From CBDBON01 sp965208395 (lineage in GTDB: Bacteria > Chloroflexota > Dehalococcoidia > Lucifugimonadales > CBDBON01), in NCBI GenBank assembly GCA_965208395.1, contig CBDBON010000001.1, forward strand, positions 124,001 to 188,000: a DNA stretch of 64,000 bases. Direction: 5' to 3'. A model generated the notes under the pieces. It did not search any database and was not told the DNA's origin. It was given only the letters and a program-made list of their open reading frames with translations. The position numbers were made by a program, and so were the translations under genes. Every line of letters begins with the position of its first letter. Position 1 is the first letter of the stretch. This document shows positions 9,690-17,009 of this stretch, piece by piece.

Positions 9690-10061
9690 ATGCCAGAGAG
9701 ATACCGGGAAGAGATCGAGGAGATACTCAAGCAGGCGGGCGAGATTGCCCCTCCGCAGCCTGTCCGAAGGAGCCGCCCGAGCATATGGGGCCTGATAGGC
9801 CTCTACGTACGCCAATCACTCAGCGGACGTCTCCTGTCCATCTCGCCGGGCAGGATCATGGTGGCGGCACTCGTCATCCTGCTGCTGGCGCTGGTGTTCG
9901 GCAGGGTCGGACCGGGTATCGGCGCTCCGCTCGCTCTGGCGGCACTTCTACTGTTCATCGTCGGCTACGCGTGGATGTTCCTCAAGCCCCCGAAGATCGA
10001 GAAGCGGTGGAGGGGCGAGCCGGTCGACGACGATGCCGAGTCCTGGGGGAGACGGCGGTAG
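9690..10061 (+). CDS. Small membrane protein, unknown function
   Basis: A 123-residue protein with a charged N-terminal 35 residues, two predicted membrane helices (VAALVILLLALVFG and LALAALLLFIVGYAW) and a basic then acidic tail. ATG 9690 was chosen because GAGGAGA lies five bases before it; the frame is open upstream but without a ribosome site. It stands alone, divergent from tig and convergent with the siroheme reductase. I do not recognise the family. Confidence 0.7.
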   Translation: MPERYREEIEEILKQAGEIAPPQPVRRSRPSIWGLIGLYVRQSLSGRLLSISPGRIMVAALVILLLALVFGRVGPGIGAPLALAALLLFIVGYAWMFLKPPKIEKRWRGEPVDDDAESWGRRR

Positions 10062-10172
10062 GAGAGCGCGTAGCAACCCCGTACATCAATCCCCTTCAGG
10101 CCTGGATGTCCACTCCCGGCCAGACTCGGGGAAGAGGCGTCGAGGGCAGGAAGCCCTGCTAAACCGAGAGAA

Positions 10173-11933
10173 TCAGACGGCGCACTCGCCCTCGCCGCGT
10201 TCCAGCTTGTACTTGATCGTCTTGTCCCAGTCCATGTAGGACTCGATCGTCTCGCGGTTCAGCTCCGGCGTCTCCTTGAACTCCGACAGCAGGGGCTCGA
10301 AGGCCGCCGCTCCGATACGGGCGGCAAAGTCCTTGAACTGCTCCTCACCGTCGCGCTCCTGGCGGTAGAAGTCGATCACCTTGCGGAGCGCGTCAGGAAC
10401 CCGCTTCGCGGGAACCTTCGTCTTCACGCGCAGTCCCAGCCTGGAGTCGGCGTCCTCGTAGCTCCCTCCCAGGAAGAGCTCGTAGGCCGGCACCTGGCCG
10501 CCCGGGGCCTTCGCCGCCGCGCCGTGGAAACCGATGTCCGCGATGTGGTGCTGGCCGCACCCGTTCGGGCATCCGCTCATCTTCACGTGCATCTGCCTGA
10601 TGAGCGGGTCTTCGATCTTCATGTCCAGAAGCGTCCGGCCGACGGCTCTGCCGAGACCCATCGACGAGGTGATTCCGAGCTTGCAGCTGTCGGTGCCTGG
10701 GCAGGCCACCACGTCCGTAATCTCGTGGGCTCCCGACTCGGCGAGCCCGATCCGGTTCAGCTCCTCCCACACCTCGTAGAGCGCCTGCTCGGGCACCCAG
10801 CGGAAAGCCAGGTTCTGCTGGTGCGTGATCCTGGCCCGCCCGCCCGCGTAGCGCCGCGCCATGTCGGCGAGGTCGTGGAACTGATCGGCCTGGATGTCGC
10901 CCAGGGGTAGCTTCACGGTGACCGTTCGATAGCCGTCCTGCTTCTGCGCCTCGACGTTCGTCTCCCTCCAGCGCTCGAAGTCGGGGACGTGGCCGTTCGT
11001 CCGGTAGGCGGCGGACAGCGATGGAGCGTCGGCTGCCTCATCGTCTATGAAGAGAAGCGAGGTCGGATCGAACGATTTCCGGGCCCACGGCTGCGCGAGC
11101 TCCTCCTCGACCATGCCGCGGAACTCGTCGATTCCCACTCGGGCGATCAGGAACTTGATCCTGGCCTTCATCCGGTTCTTGCGCAGCTCGTTCGACTGGT
11201 GGAAGACCCTTATCACTGCCTCGGTGATCTTCAGGTACTCCTCCGCCGGCACGAACTCGTACAGGGTCGGAGCTATCCGGGCCATGATCGAGGTCCCGCC
11301 CCCCGTGAGAACCTTGAACCCTCTCCGTCCGTTCTCCACCCGGGGGATGAAGCCCATGTCGTGGATCGACGTGATCGCGCAGTCACGCTCGCAGCCGGAG
11401 AAAGCCGTCTTGAACTTGCGGGGCAGCGCCTGGGTGAAGGGATGCCTCACGAAGTAGCGGGAATAGGCCGCGGCATAGGGCGTAACATCGAACGGCTCGT
11501 CAGCGCAGACTCCGGCCATCGCGCAGCCGGTGACGTTGCGGACGGTGTTGCCGCACGCCTCCCGCGTGCTCAGTCCGACGTCGCCTATCAGGCGCATGAT
11601 CGCGGGAGTGTCAGCGAGCGGAACGTGGTGGAACTGGAAGTTCTCGCGCGTAGTGACATGTCCCTTGTTCAGCGGGGCGTAGACGCCCGCGAACTCGCCC
11701 AGCGCGTCGAGCTGCTCGGCCGTGAGCCCGCCGAAGGGCACCTTGACGCGCACCATCTGCGCGTCGGGCTGTCTCTGCCCGTACACGCCCTGCCGCAGCC
11801 TGAACGCCATGAAGTCGGTTTCGTCCCACTCCCCGGCCTGGAAGCGCCTAACCTGCGCCTCGAAGTCGTCTAACTCCTCGGGCAGGATGTCTATGATCCC
11901 CTTGGTGATGGGTGTGTTCTCCGTTGTCGTCAT
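10173..11933 (-). CDS. Siroheme nitrite/sulfite reductase, two Cys-quartet halves
   Basis: A 586-residue assimilatory-type ferredoxin-dependent sulfite or nitrite reductase, reducing SO3(2-) or NO2(-) by six electrons with siroheme and [4Fe-4S]. The two pseudo-repeats are plain (PFGGLTAEQL / PLGDIQADQF; GHVTTRENFQ / ARITHQQNLA). The C-terminal half has C411-x5-C417-x37-C455-x3-C459 (ACPGTDSC, GCPNGCG). The N-terminal half has the same pattern with identical spacing, C137, C143, C181 and C185 (GCAMAGVC, GCERDCA). In CysI and plant NiR the N-half cysteines are lost. Substrate (sulfite or nitrite) cannot be settled here. Confidence 0.88.
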   Translation of the reverse strand: MTTTENTPITKGIIDILPEELDDFEAQVRRFQAGEWDETDFMAFRLRQGVYGQRQPDAQMVRVKVPFGGLTAEQLDALGEFAGVYAPLNKGHVTTRENFQFHHVPLADTPAIMRLIGDVGLSTREACGNTVRNVTGCAMAGVCADEPFDVTPYAAAYSRYFVRHPFTQALPRKFKTAFSGCERDCAITSIHDMGFIPRVENGRRGFKVLTGGGTSIMARIAPTLYEFVPAEEYLKITEAVIRVFHQSNELRKNRMKARIKFLIARVGIDEFRGMVEEELAQPWARKSFDPTSLLFIDDEAADAPSLSAAYRTNGHVPDFERWRETNVEAQKQDGYRTVTVKLPLGDIQADQFHDLADMARRYAGGRARITHQQNLAFRWVPEQALYEVWEELNRIGLAESGAHEITDVVACPGTDSCKLGITSSMGLGRAVGRTLLDMKIEDPLIRQMHVKMSGCPNGCGQHHIADIGFHGAAAKAPGGQVPAYELFLGGSYEDADSRLGLRVKTKVPAKRVPDALRKVIDFYRQERDGEEQFKDFAARIGAAAFEPLLSEFKETPELNRETIESYMDWDKTIKYKLERGEGECAV

Positions 11934-11971
11934 CCCGCTCTCCTTTGTTCCTGTCAGCCGTTTCGGGCCGA

Positions 11972-12003
11972 CAAAAAGACCCCGCTCGATTTCGAACAGG
12001 GTC
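11972..12003 (-). terminator. Intrinsic terminator in the leader of the siroheme reductase gene
   Basis: Reading the minus strand, GACCC-T-GTTCG, loop AAAT, CGAGC-G-GGGTC, then TTTTTGT: a near-continuous 11-bp stem followed by a U-run. It lies inside the transcribed leader, about 40 bases before the ATG at 11933, and not between genes. That placement suggests transcription attenuation or a riboswitch expression platform. Confidence 0.75.
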
Positions 12004-12097
12004 CGGCGGTGCTGTTGAAGCCGATACGCCAGTCCCTACGGGCTGTTCATACAAGCGCAAATTGAAGGCTGCATCAGCGTTATCATGGTCGCTATAC
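12004..12097 (-). ncRNA. Candidate regulatory leader RNA (possible riboswitch)
   Basis: The leader between the predicted start site (about 12097) and the terminator contains an 8-bp hairpin (ATCAGCGT ... ACGCTGAT, about 12067-12098) and the complementary stretches GGCG ... CGCC next to the terminator stem. I cannot match it to a known class such as SAM-I, SAM-II or cobalamin. A ligand related to sulfur or nitrogen status would fit the downstream gene, but this is inference. Confidence 0.4.
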
Positions 12098-12103
12098 GCT
12101 GAT

Positions 12104-12132
12104 ATTATGCACACGTCCAGCTACCATTTCAA
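12104..12132 (-). promoter_or_regulatory. Sigma70 promoter of the siroheme reductase
   Basis: On the minus strand TTGAAA (12132-12127), a 17-base spacer and CATAAT (12109-12104). It faces away from the MIP18 promoter; the two -35 boxes are only 11 bases apart, so a single bound regulator could affect both. Confidence 0.75.
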
Positions 12133-12143
12133 GCAAGATCAAA

Positions 12144-12172
12144 TTGACAGCCCTCGTAGCCGTCCATACAAT
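12144..12172 (+). promoter_or_regulatory. Sigma70 promoter of the MIP18/Mrp operon
   Basis: TTGACA at 12144-12149, a 17-base spacer and TACAAT at 12167-12172, a near-consensus housekeeping promoter. The predicted start is near 12179, giving a 35-base leader with GAGGAG before the ATG at 12215. Confidence 0.8.
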
Positions 12173-12214
12173 GGATTCTGTCGGACTTCCATATACGGCC
12201 GAGAGGAGCAGCCG

Positions 12215-12529
12215 ATGACCACAGATACGATTGTCACGCGCGACGAGGTGATTGAGGCGCTCAAGGACGTCTACGATCCGGAGATACCGGTAAACGTCGT
12301 CGACCTCGGTCTCATATACGATGTCGACGTCGAGGACAACGACGTGGAGGTCAAGATGACCCTCACCTTCGCCGGCTGCGGCATGGGGCCCTATATCGCG
12401 CAGCAGGCGGAGTGGCGAATCGCCGAGCTGGAGGCCGTCGAGGACGTCAACGTCGAGATGGTGTATGACCCGCCCTGGACTCCCGATATGATTACGGAGG
12501 ACGGGAAGAAGCAGCTCGGCCTGGACTGA
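12215..12529 (+). CDS. MIP18/DUF59 family metal-sulfur cluster assembly protein
   Basis: A 104-residue DUF59 protein of the SufT/PaaD-like type. The motif DPEIPVNVVDLGLIYDV and the single conserved cysteine in TFAGCGMGP are visible. Such proteins act in maturation of Fe-S proteins. ATG 12215 has GAGGAG upstream; longer in-frame starts lie before the promoter and are excluded. It precedes an Mrp-like ATPase by about 50 bases and is divergent from an Fe-S/siroheme enzyme, a sensible context for Fe-S delivery. Confidence 0.88.
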   Translation: MTTDTIVTRDEVIEALKDVYDPEIPVNVVDLGLIYDVDVEDNDVEVKMTLTFAGCGMGPYIAQQAEWRIAELEAVEDVNVEMVYDPPWTPDMITEDGKKQLGLD

Positions 12530-12576
12530 GGCATGGTTGACAAGACTCTTCGGACGAGTCCCAGGCGGCCAGCGCC

Positions 12577-13392
12577 TTGACCAGCCGCCCGCAGCCAAAC
12601 CAGGCCCAGGCCGCCCAGGCCCGGCAACGCCTCGAGGCGATGAAGCGCCAGTTCGAGCAGAAGCGCCTCATCGCCGAGTCCTTCGCCTCGGTCGGACGCA
12701 AGATAGGCGTCTACAGCGGCAAGGGCGGTGTGGGCAAGACGACGGTCACCGTCAATCTGGCCGCGGCGCTGGCGTATGACGGCGCGCGCGTGGGCATCCT
12801 GGATGCGGACATAGACTGTCCCAACGTCGTCCGTGCGATGAATATCGCTGAGCCGCCCGTGATCGGACCCGACCAGAAGATGATTCCCGCGGAGCGCTTC
12901 AAGGTCAAGGTCATGTCCATGGGCTTCTTCCAGCAGAACGAGGACGAGGCGATCATCTGGCGCGGCCCGATGATCCACAACGCGATCAACCAGTTCCTCC
13001 GGTCGACGAGCTGGGGGGAGCTTGACTTCCTGCTCATCGACCTCCCGCCGGGAACGTCGGACGCTCCGCTGTCGATAATGCAGACCCTGGACATGGACGG
13101 CTTCATCGTCGTGACCACCCCGCAGGAGCTGGCCACGGTGGACGCCAGACGCTCCATCAACATGATCAGGAAGCTCAACGTCAATGTGCTGGGGGTCGTG
13201 GAGAACTTCTCAGGCGAGATATTCGGCTCCGGCGCCGGCGAGGACCTGGCCAGATCGCTGGGGCTGCGGTTCCTCGGCAGGCTGGAGCTGAGGGCCGACT
13301 ACCGCGACACCTCCCGCCCCACGGTGCTGACCAGCAAGAAGGTGCTGGAAGAGTACCGTCATATCGGCGCGGAGGCCGCCGACGCTCTCTGA
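12577..13392 (+). CDS. Mrp/NBP35-like P-loop ATPase lacking the CPxC motif
   Basis: A deviant-Walker P-loop ATPase of 271 residues. The Walker motif is YSGKGGVGKTT, then DADIDCPN, LLIDLPPGTSDAPLS and TTPQELATVDARRS, all typical of Mrp/ApbC Fe-S carriers. The usual insert with CPxC after VVENMS is absent: VVENFSG runs straight into EIFGSGAG. Fe-S binding as in normal Mrp is therefore doubtful. The start is uncertain: TTG 12577 gives a basic glutamine-rich N-terminal helix, and ATG 12640 is an alternative. Confidence 0.85.
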   Translation: MTSRPQPNQAQAAQARQRLEAMKRQFEQKRLIAESFASVGRKIGVYSGKGGVGKTTVTVNLAAALAYDGARVGILDADIDCPNVVRAMNIAEPPVIGPDQKMIPAERFKVKVMSMGFFQQNEDEAIIWRGPMIHNAINQFLRSTSWGELDFLLIDLPPGTSDAPLSIMQTLDMDGFIVVTTPQELATVDARRSINMIRKLNVNVLGVVENFSGEIFGSGAGEDLARSLGLRFLGRLELRADYRDTSRPTVLTSKKVLEEYRHIGAEAADAL

Positions 13393-13443
13393 TTCCGCTG
13401 TTCGCCGATTCGGAATCGCTCACGTCCAAACGGAGAACGGGAA

Positions 13444-13743
13444 TTGGAAGTCGCTTTCGCGACGGACCGATTAGAGAGGAACTACAGAGAGTCGTCAAGG
13501 GCCATCCGAGAATGGGGGCCGAACGTCGGACGTAGGTACATCACGCGCATTAATCAACTCTACGCACTAAGGGACTTCCAGTCGGCGTACAGCGTTAGGT
13601 CGATGCGGCTGCATCCCTTGAAAGGTGCGAAACGAGGAGAGATGGCAATCGACCTAGGCGGCAGGTGGAGGCTTATCGTGGAGAAAGGCGATAGCGAGGA
13701 GCATGTGATCATCAGGGAGGTGAGCAACCACTATGACGACTAG
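13444..13743 (+). CDS. higB: HigB-type toxin of a type II toxin-antitoxin pair
   Basis: A 99-residue RelE-superfamily protein resembling HigB mRNA interferases: basic N-terminal helices, then RSMRLHPLKGAKRGEMAIDLGGRWRLIVE and a C-terminal HVIIREVSNHYD typical of 'plasmid maintenance killer' proteins. TTG 13444 is preceded by CGGAGAA. It overlaps the antitoxin gene by 11 bases, with toxin first as in higBA. Codon use is less GC-rich than in the neighbours, suggesting acquisition. Confidence 0.85.
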   Translation: MEVAFATDRLERNYRESSRAIREWGPNVGRRYITRINQLYALRDFQSAYSVRSMRLHPLKGAKRGEMAIDLGGRWRLIVEKGDSEEHVIIREVSNHYDD

Positions 13744-14035
13744 GACTGGTCGTACGTGGTCAGACTTGGCTATTGCCCCGGGCGAGGTCTTGAAGGAAGA
13801 GCTTGAGGCTCGCGGGATGACGCAGAGAGAACTCGCGGCGAAGCTCGGAAGACCAGCCCAAGTCATCAACGAGATCATCAGCGCGAAGAAGCCGATCACC
13901 CCGGATATGGCTGTAGCACTCGAGAAGGCGCTCGGAATCGATGCGCAGTTCTGGACCAACCTCGAGTCTACGTACCAAGCAACGCTGGATAGAAGTCGCG
14001 ATCTGCTTGACTGGCGGACTACCCCTTCGGAATGA
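13733..14035 (+). CDS. higA: HigA-type antitoxin with XRE helix-turn-helix
   Basis: A 100-residue VapI/HigA-family antitoxin. APGEVLKEELEARGMTQRELAAKLGRPAQVINEII is the helix-turn-helix, followed by KKPITPDMAVALEKALGIDAQFW, the family hallmark. ATG 13733 has GGGAGGTGAG nine bases upstream. It neutralises HigB and represses its own operon. Its last 17 bases overlap, tail to tail, the end of the CocE-type hydrolase. Confidence 0.9.
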   Translation: MTTRTGRTWSDLAIAPGEVLKEELEARGMTQRELAAKLGRPAQVINEIISAKKPITPDMAVALEKALGIDAQFWTNLESTYQATLDRSRDLLDWRTTPSE

Positions 14036-15716
14036 TCGGCAGGAGGACGTGGGATGGGTGCTCCCGGTCGTGGAGGATGGACTGGTGCGCCACCCGGATT
14101 TCGGAGTCCTCGCCCGCGTCGTTGCCGGTGTTCAGGTTCCGGTCGAACCTCGGGTAGTTGCTGCTGCTGATATCGACCCGGATCCTGTGGCCCTTCTTGA
14201 AGAGGTTGCTCGTGACCCACAGGTCGATCGTAAGCTCGTAGACCTTGCCTGGCTCCAGCAGCTTCTGGTACTCCCGCGACTCGTGGTAGCGGGCCCGGAG
14301 GATGCCGTCGCAGAGGTTCACGGCGTAGCCGTCGGGGTGTACGTCGACCAGCTTGGCGGTGAAGTCGGTGTCGCGTCCGTCCGTGCTCGCGTATAGCTTG
14401 ACGACGACCGGCCCCGTCACTTCCACATCCTCCTCCATCGGCGCGGAGGTGTAGACGAGCACGTCGGTCCGGGACTCGACCGGGCGCTGGTCGTAGGCCC
14501 CCCAGGGGACGAGCTCGGGGGTGCAGCAGGTGTTGCCGCCGCGGGTCGGCACGGGGAAGGCCGGGTTGTAGACGTAATGGTCGGGGGCCTCCTCCGCCGG
14601 CGCCTCGGTCGACAGCTCCCCGTCGCCGAACAGCGAGTTCGCCTCACCCCGGCTGTGGAAGTAGTACGGCGTGAACTCGGTCCGGGCAAGGGGCCACTCC
14701 CGCTCGTCGCGCCACTCGTTTGCGCCCATGACGAAGATGCGCAGGGGCGGATCGTCCGCCGCGCCGTTGTCGACCCCCTTCAGCCAGTGGTCGAACCACC
14801 TGAGCTCGACCTGCTGGAGGTCGAGCATCGACTCTTTGCCGAAGTCGACCTCGCCCGCGTGCGTCAGGGAGCTCGCGCTGTGTATCCAGGGGCCCACCAC
14901 GGCGCGCTGGTTCGCGCGGGCAGTCTCCGTTCCGCCGCTCTCTCTCACTCCGATGAAGTTGTGGAATGTCCCGGCGGCGCAGATGTCGTACCATCCCCCG
15001 ATCTGGAGCACTGGTATCCGGACGTCCGCGTACCGCTCCTCGATGGCCATCGACTTCCAATAGTCGTCGTAGTCGGCGTGCTCCACCCAGTCCTGGTAGA
15101 AGTCGACGCGCTTGCCCGCCCGTCTGTCCAGATCGTTCACCGGCAGGGTGGAGAAGAGCTGCTCCCAGTTGTAGACCATGATGTCCTGCCTGGTGCGGCC
15201 GTCGTGGCGCATGGCCCACATTGCGGCGATCGACAGGTGCAGCGCGCCCCCCACGTACCGGTTCGCCTCGTGCATGTTGTGTCCGATGACCCTGGGCACG
15301 ATCGTCTTGAGATATTTGCTCCCCATCACGGCGGCCTGCCACTGGACGTTGCCGACGTACGACGCGCCCACCATCCCGACGTTACCGTCGCACCAGGGCT
15401 GGGCGCCGATCCATTCGACCGTGTCGTGACCGTCCTCGAACTCGTTGGCGAAGGCGTAGAAGTCTCCCTCCGAGTCGTTCTTGCCTCGGACGTCCTGCGC
15501 CACGAAGACGTATCCGTGCTGCGGGTAGAAGACGGCGCTCTCGATGCTCTCCTCGGTCGTATTGTTGTAAGGCGTCCGCCCGAGGATCACCGGGAACGGC
15601 CCCTTCTCGCCGCGAGGGAAGTATATGTCGGCCGACAGGTTGACGCCGTCCCTCATCGGGACCTTGACGTTGTACCTGGCCTCCATATCGGCGCTGAGGA
15701 AGACGCTCACGGGCAT
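14019..15716 (-). CDS. CocE/NonD family (S15-like) hydrolase 1
   Basis: A 565-residue alpha/beta hydrolase of the CocE/glutaryl-7-ACA acylase/X-Pro dipeptidyl-peptidase superfamily. The nucleophile is in MVGASYVGNVQWQ (GxSYxG), the acid lies in the cap-flanking segment, and the histidine is in GPWIHSAS. The C-terminal half is the jelly-roll Xaa-Pro domain (ADDPPLRIFVMGANEWR ... HRIRVDISSSNYPRFDRN). No signal peptide is visible. ATG 15716 follows TAGGAG. It would cleave an ester or amide; the substrate is unknown. A second homologue lies at 19766-21418. Confidence 0.88.
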   Translation of the reverse strand: MPVSVFLSADMEARYNVKVPMRDGVNLSADIYFPRGEKGPFPVILGRTPYNNTTEESIESAVFYPQHGYVFVAQDVRGKNDSEGDFYAFANEFEDGHDTVEWIGAQPWCDGNVGMVGASYVGNVQWQAAVMGSKYLKTIVPRVIGHNMHEANRYVGGALHLSIAAMWAMRHDGRTRQDIMVYNWEQLFSTLPVNDLDRRAGKRVDFYQDWVEHADYDDYWKSMAIEERYADVRIPVLQIGGWYDICAAGTFHNFIGVRESGGTETARANQRAVVGPWIHSASSLTHAGEVDFGKESMLDLQQVELRWFDHWLKGVDNGAADDPPLRIFVMGANEWRDEREWPLARTEFTPYYFHSRGEANSLFGDGELSTEAPAEEAPDHYVYNPAFPVPTRGGNTCCTPELVPWGAYDQRPVESRTDVLVYTSAPMEEDVEVTGPVVVKLYASTDGRDTDFTAKLVDVHPDGYAVNLCDGILRARYHESREYQKLLEPGKVYELTIDLWVTSNLFKKGHRIRVDISSSNYPRFDRNLNTGNDAGEDSEIRVAHQSILHDREHPSHVLLPIIPKG

Positions 15717-15755
15717 GACAAGCTCCTACCGCGAAAGGATGTGGACACGGCGGCG

Positions 15756-15761
15756 ATTATA
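15756..15761 (-). promoter_or_regulatory. -10 element upstream of CocE-type hydrolase 1
   Basis: TATAAT on the minus strand in the context GCTATAATC, about 40 bases before the ATG at 15716 and at the end of the NHL gene. The same GCTATAATC context recurs at 26534-26542. No clear -35 was found. Confidence 0.45.
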
Positions 15762-15774
15762 GCAGACGGCGGCG

Positions 15775-16797
15775 CTAGCTAGCGCGCTGGTATACCTGGA
15801 GGCGGTGGCGCGCGCTCTCGGTGACGTACATCCGGCCCTGGGCGTCGAGTTTGACCGACACGGGACTCCAGAAGTAGGGCTCCGTCTGCGATGAGACGTC
15901 GTGCGGCGACGTCAGGTGGGGTGGCAGCTCCGGGAAGAGGTTGGACTCGGCCCTTGGCCCGGCCTCGTCCGGGTTTACCGACAGGAACTCCTCCGCCCAC
16001 TTGGAGAGGGTCGCCTCGCCTCTCAACAGCGCCAGCAGCGCGCCGTCCGGATCGAAGACCTGGACGCGCTCGTTGCCCCAGTCGGCGACGTAGACGTTCC
16101 CGTCGGAATCGACCGCGACGGAGGACGGCCGGCTGAGCTGGCCCTCGCCCTCTCCCGACGCGCCGTAGCTCGCCGTGAGCTGGCCGTCCGGCGTGAACCT
16201 CTGCACACGGTCGTTGCGCCAGTCGGCCACGTAGACCTGACCCTCGGAGTCGACCGTGACTCCCCAGGGCATGTTGAACTGGCCTTCGCCATTACCGGGG
16301 CCGCCCCATGCGAGCAGGAAGCGGCCGTCCGCCGTGAACTTCTGCACCCGGTGGTTGTGCTGGTCGGCTATGTAGGCGTTGTCCTCCTGGTCGAAGGCGA
16401 TGCCCGCCGGACCGTTTAGACGTCCCGGGTCTGAGCCGTGCTCGCCCCAGCAGCCCAGGATGGCGCCCGACGTGTCGTACACCGTTATCCTGTGGTTCGC
16501 CTCGTCCGTGACATGGAGGCGCTCCCGGCTGTCGAAGGCGATCGCGACGGGAAGCCGCATCTGTCCCTCTCCGTCGCCGTAGCCGTACCCGAAATCCCCG
16601 AAATACTCCTCGTCGAGACTCAGGATGCCGATTCGGACGGCGGACTTGCGCGGGGGATCGCACCGGTTCAGCACGAAGATGCGCCCGTCCCTGCTGATGG
16701 CCGAGTCGTACGGGCTGGTGAAGCCGCGGCCGCCCAGGCCGTTGTTGACGATGCCTATCGTCTTTACGTATTCGAGGCCGAAGGGTTCGGTGCTCAA
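15775..16797 (-). CDS. NHL-repeat beta-propeller protein 1
   Basis: A 340-residue protein made of about six NHL repeats of 45-48 residues, each of the form (V/I)AxDSxGNVYVADWGNxRVQxFxPDG, predicted to fold as a beta-propeller. No catalytic motif and no signal peptide were seen. The start is TTG 16797, which matches the homologue at 44356 (LEYVKTIG follows in both). It ends the DUF1501-DUF1800-membrane peptide-NHL operon. NHL propellers generally bind proteins or other ligands; the partner may be the DUF1800/DUF1501 pair. Confidence 0.88.
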   Translation of the reverse strand: MSTEPFGLEYVKTIGIVNNGLGGRGFTSPYDSAISRDGRIFVLNRCDPPRKSAVRIGILSLDEEYFGDFGYGYGDGEGQMRLPVAIAFDSRERLHVTDEANHRITVYDTSGAILGCWGEHGSDPGRLNGPAGIAFDQEDNAYIADQHNHRVQKFTADGRFLLAWGGPGNGEGQFNMPWGVTVDSEGQVYVADWRNDRVQRFTPDGQLTASYGASGEGEGQLSRPSSVAVDSDGNVYVADWGNERVQVFDPDGALLALLRGEATLSKWAEEFLSVNPDEAGPRAESNLFPELPPHLTSPHDVSSQTEPYFWSPVSVKLDAQGRMYVTESARHRLQVYQRAS

Positions 16798-16821
16798 GGC
16801 TGCTCTATCCTTTTCGGCAGA

Positions 16822-16974
16822 TCACTTGCGGCTCTTCCAATGATCGAAGATCAGCGACACTCCGAACGCGATCAGAAGCACCGGCCAGAAGCGGCTGAAC
16901 CCTCCCTCGATGACATCCAACCGTTCCAGGAGCAGTATCACGCCGATGGCGGTTACGGTCAGACCGAGGAACAT
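16822..16974 (-). CDS. 50-residue membrane protein
   Basis: A short gene between DUF1800 and NHL genes. ATG 16974 has AGGAG ten bases upstream and the frame ends at TGA 16822. The product (starting MFLGLTVTAIGVILLL, ending DHWKSRK) has two short hydrophobic segments, LGLTVTAIGVILLLERL and FWPVLLIAFGVSLIF, separated by an acidic turn, resembling the paired helices of LiaI/DUF5668 membrane proteins. It may anchor the operon's products at the membrane. Confidence 0.72.
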   Translation of the reverse strand: MFLGLTVTAIGVILLLERLDVIEGGFSRFWPVLLIAFGVSLIFDHWKSRK

Positions 16975-17009
16975 CGTCGGGCGCTCCTGGCTCGCTGCCG
17001 ACTGCGAGG

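Noticed and set aside
11848..12114. Possible leader peptide (88 codons) before the siroheme reductase
   Set aside because: It runs through the terminator stem and into the reductase gene in another frame, starts only a few bases after the -10 box and has no ribosome site. A leader RNA is the better reading.
14577..15782. 401-codon frame on the plus strand
   Set aside because: Antisense to the CocE-type hydrolase, with no domain or ribosome site.
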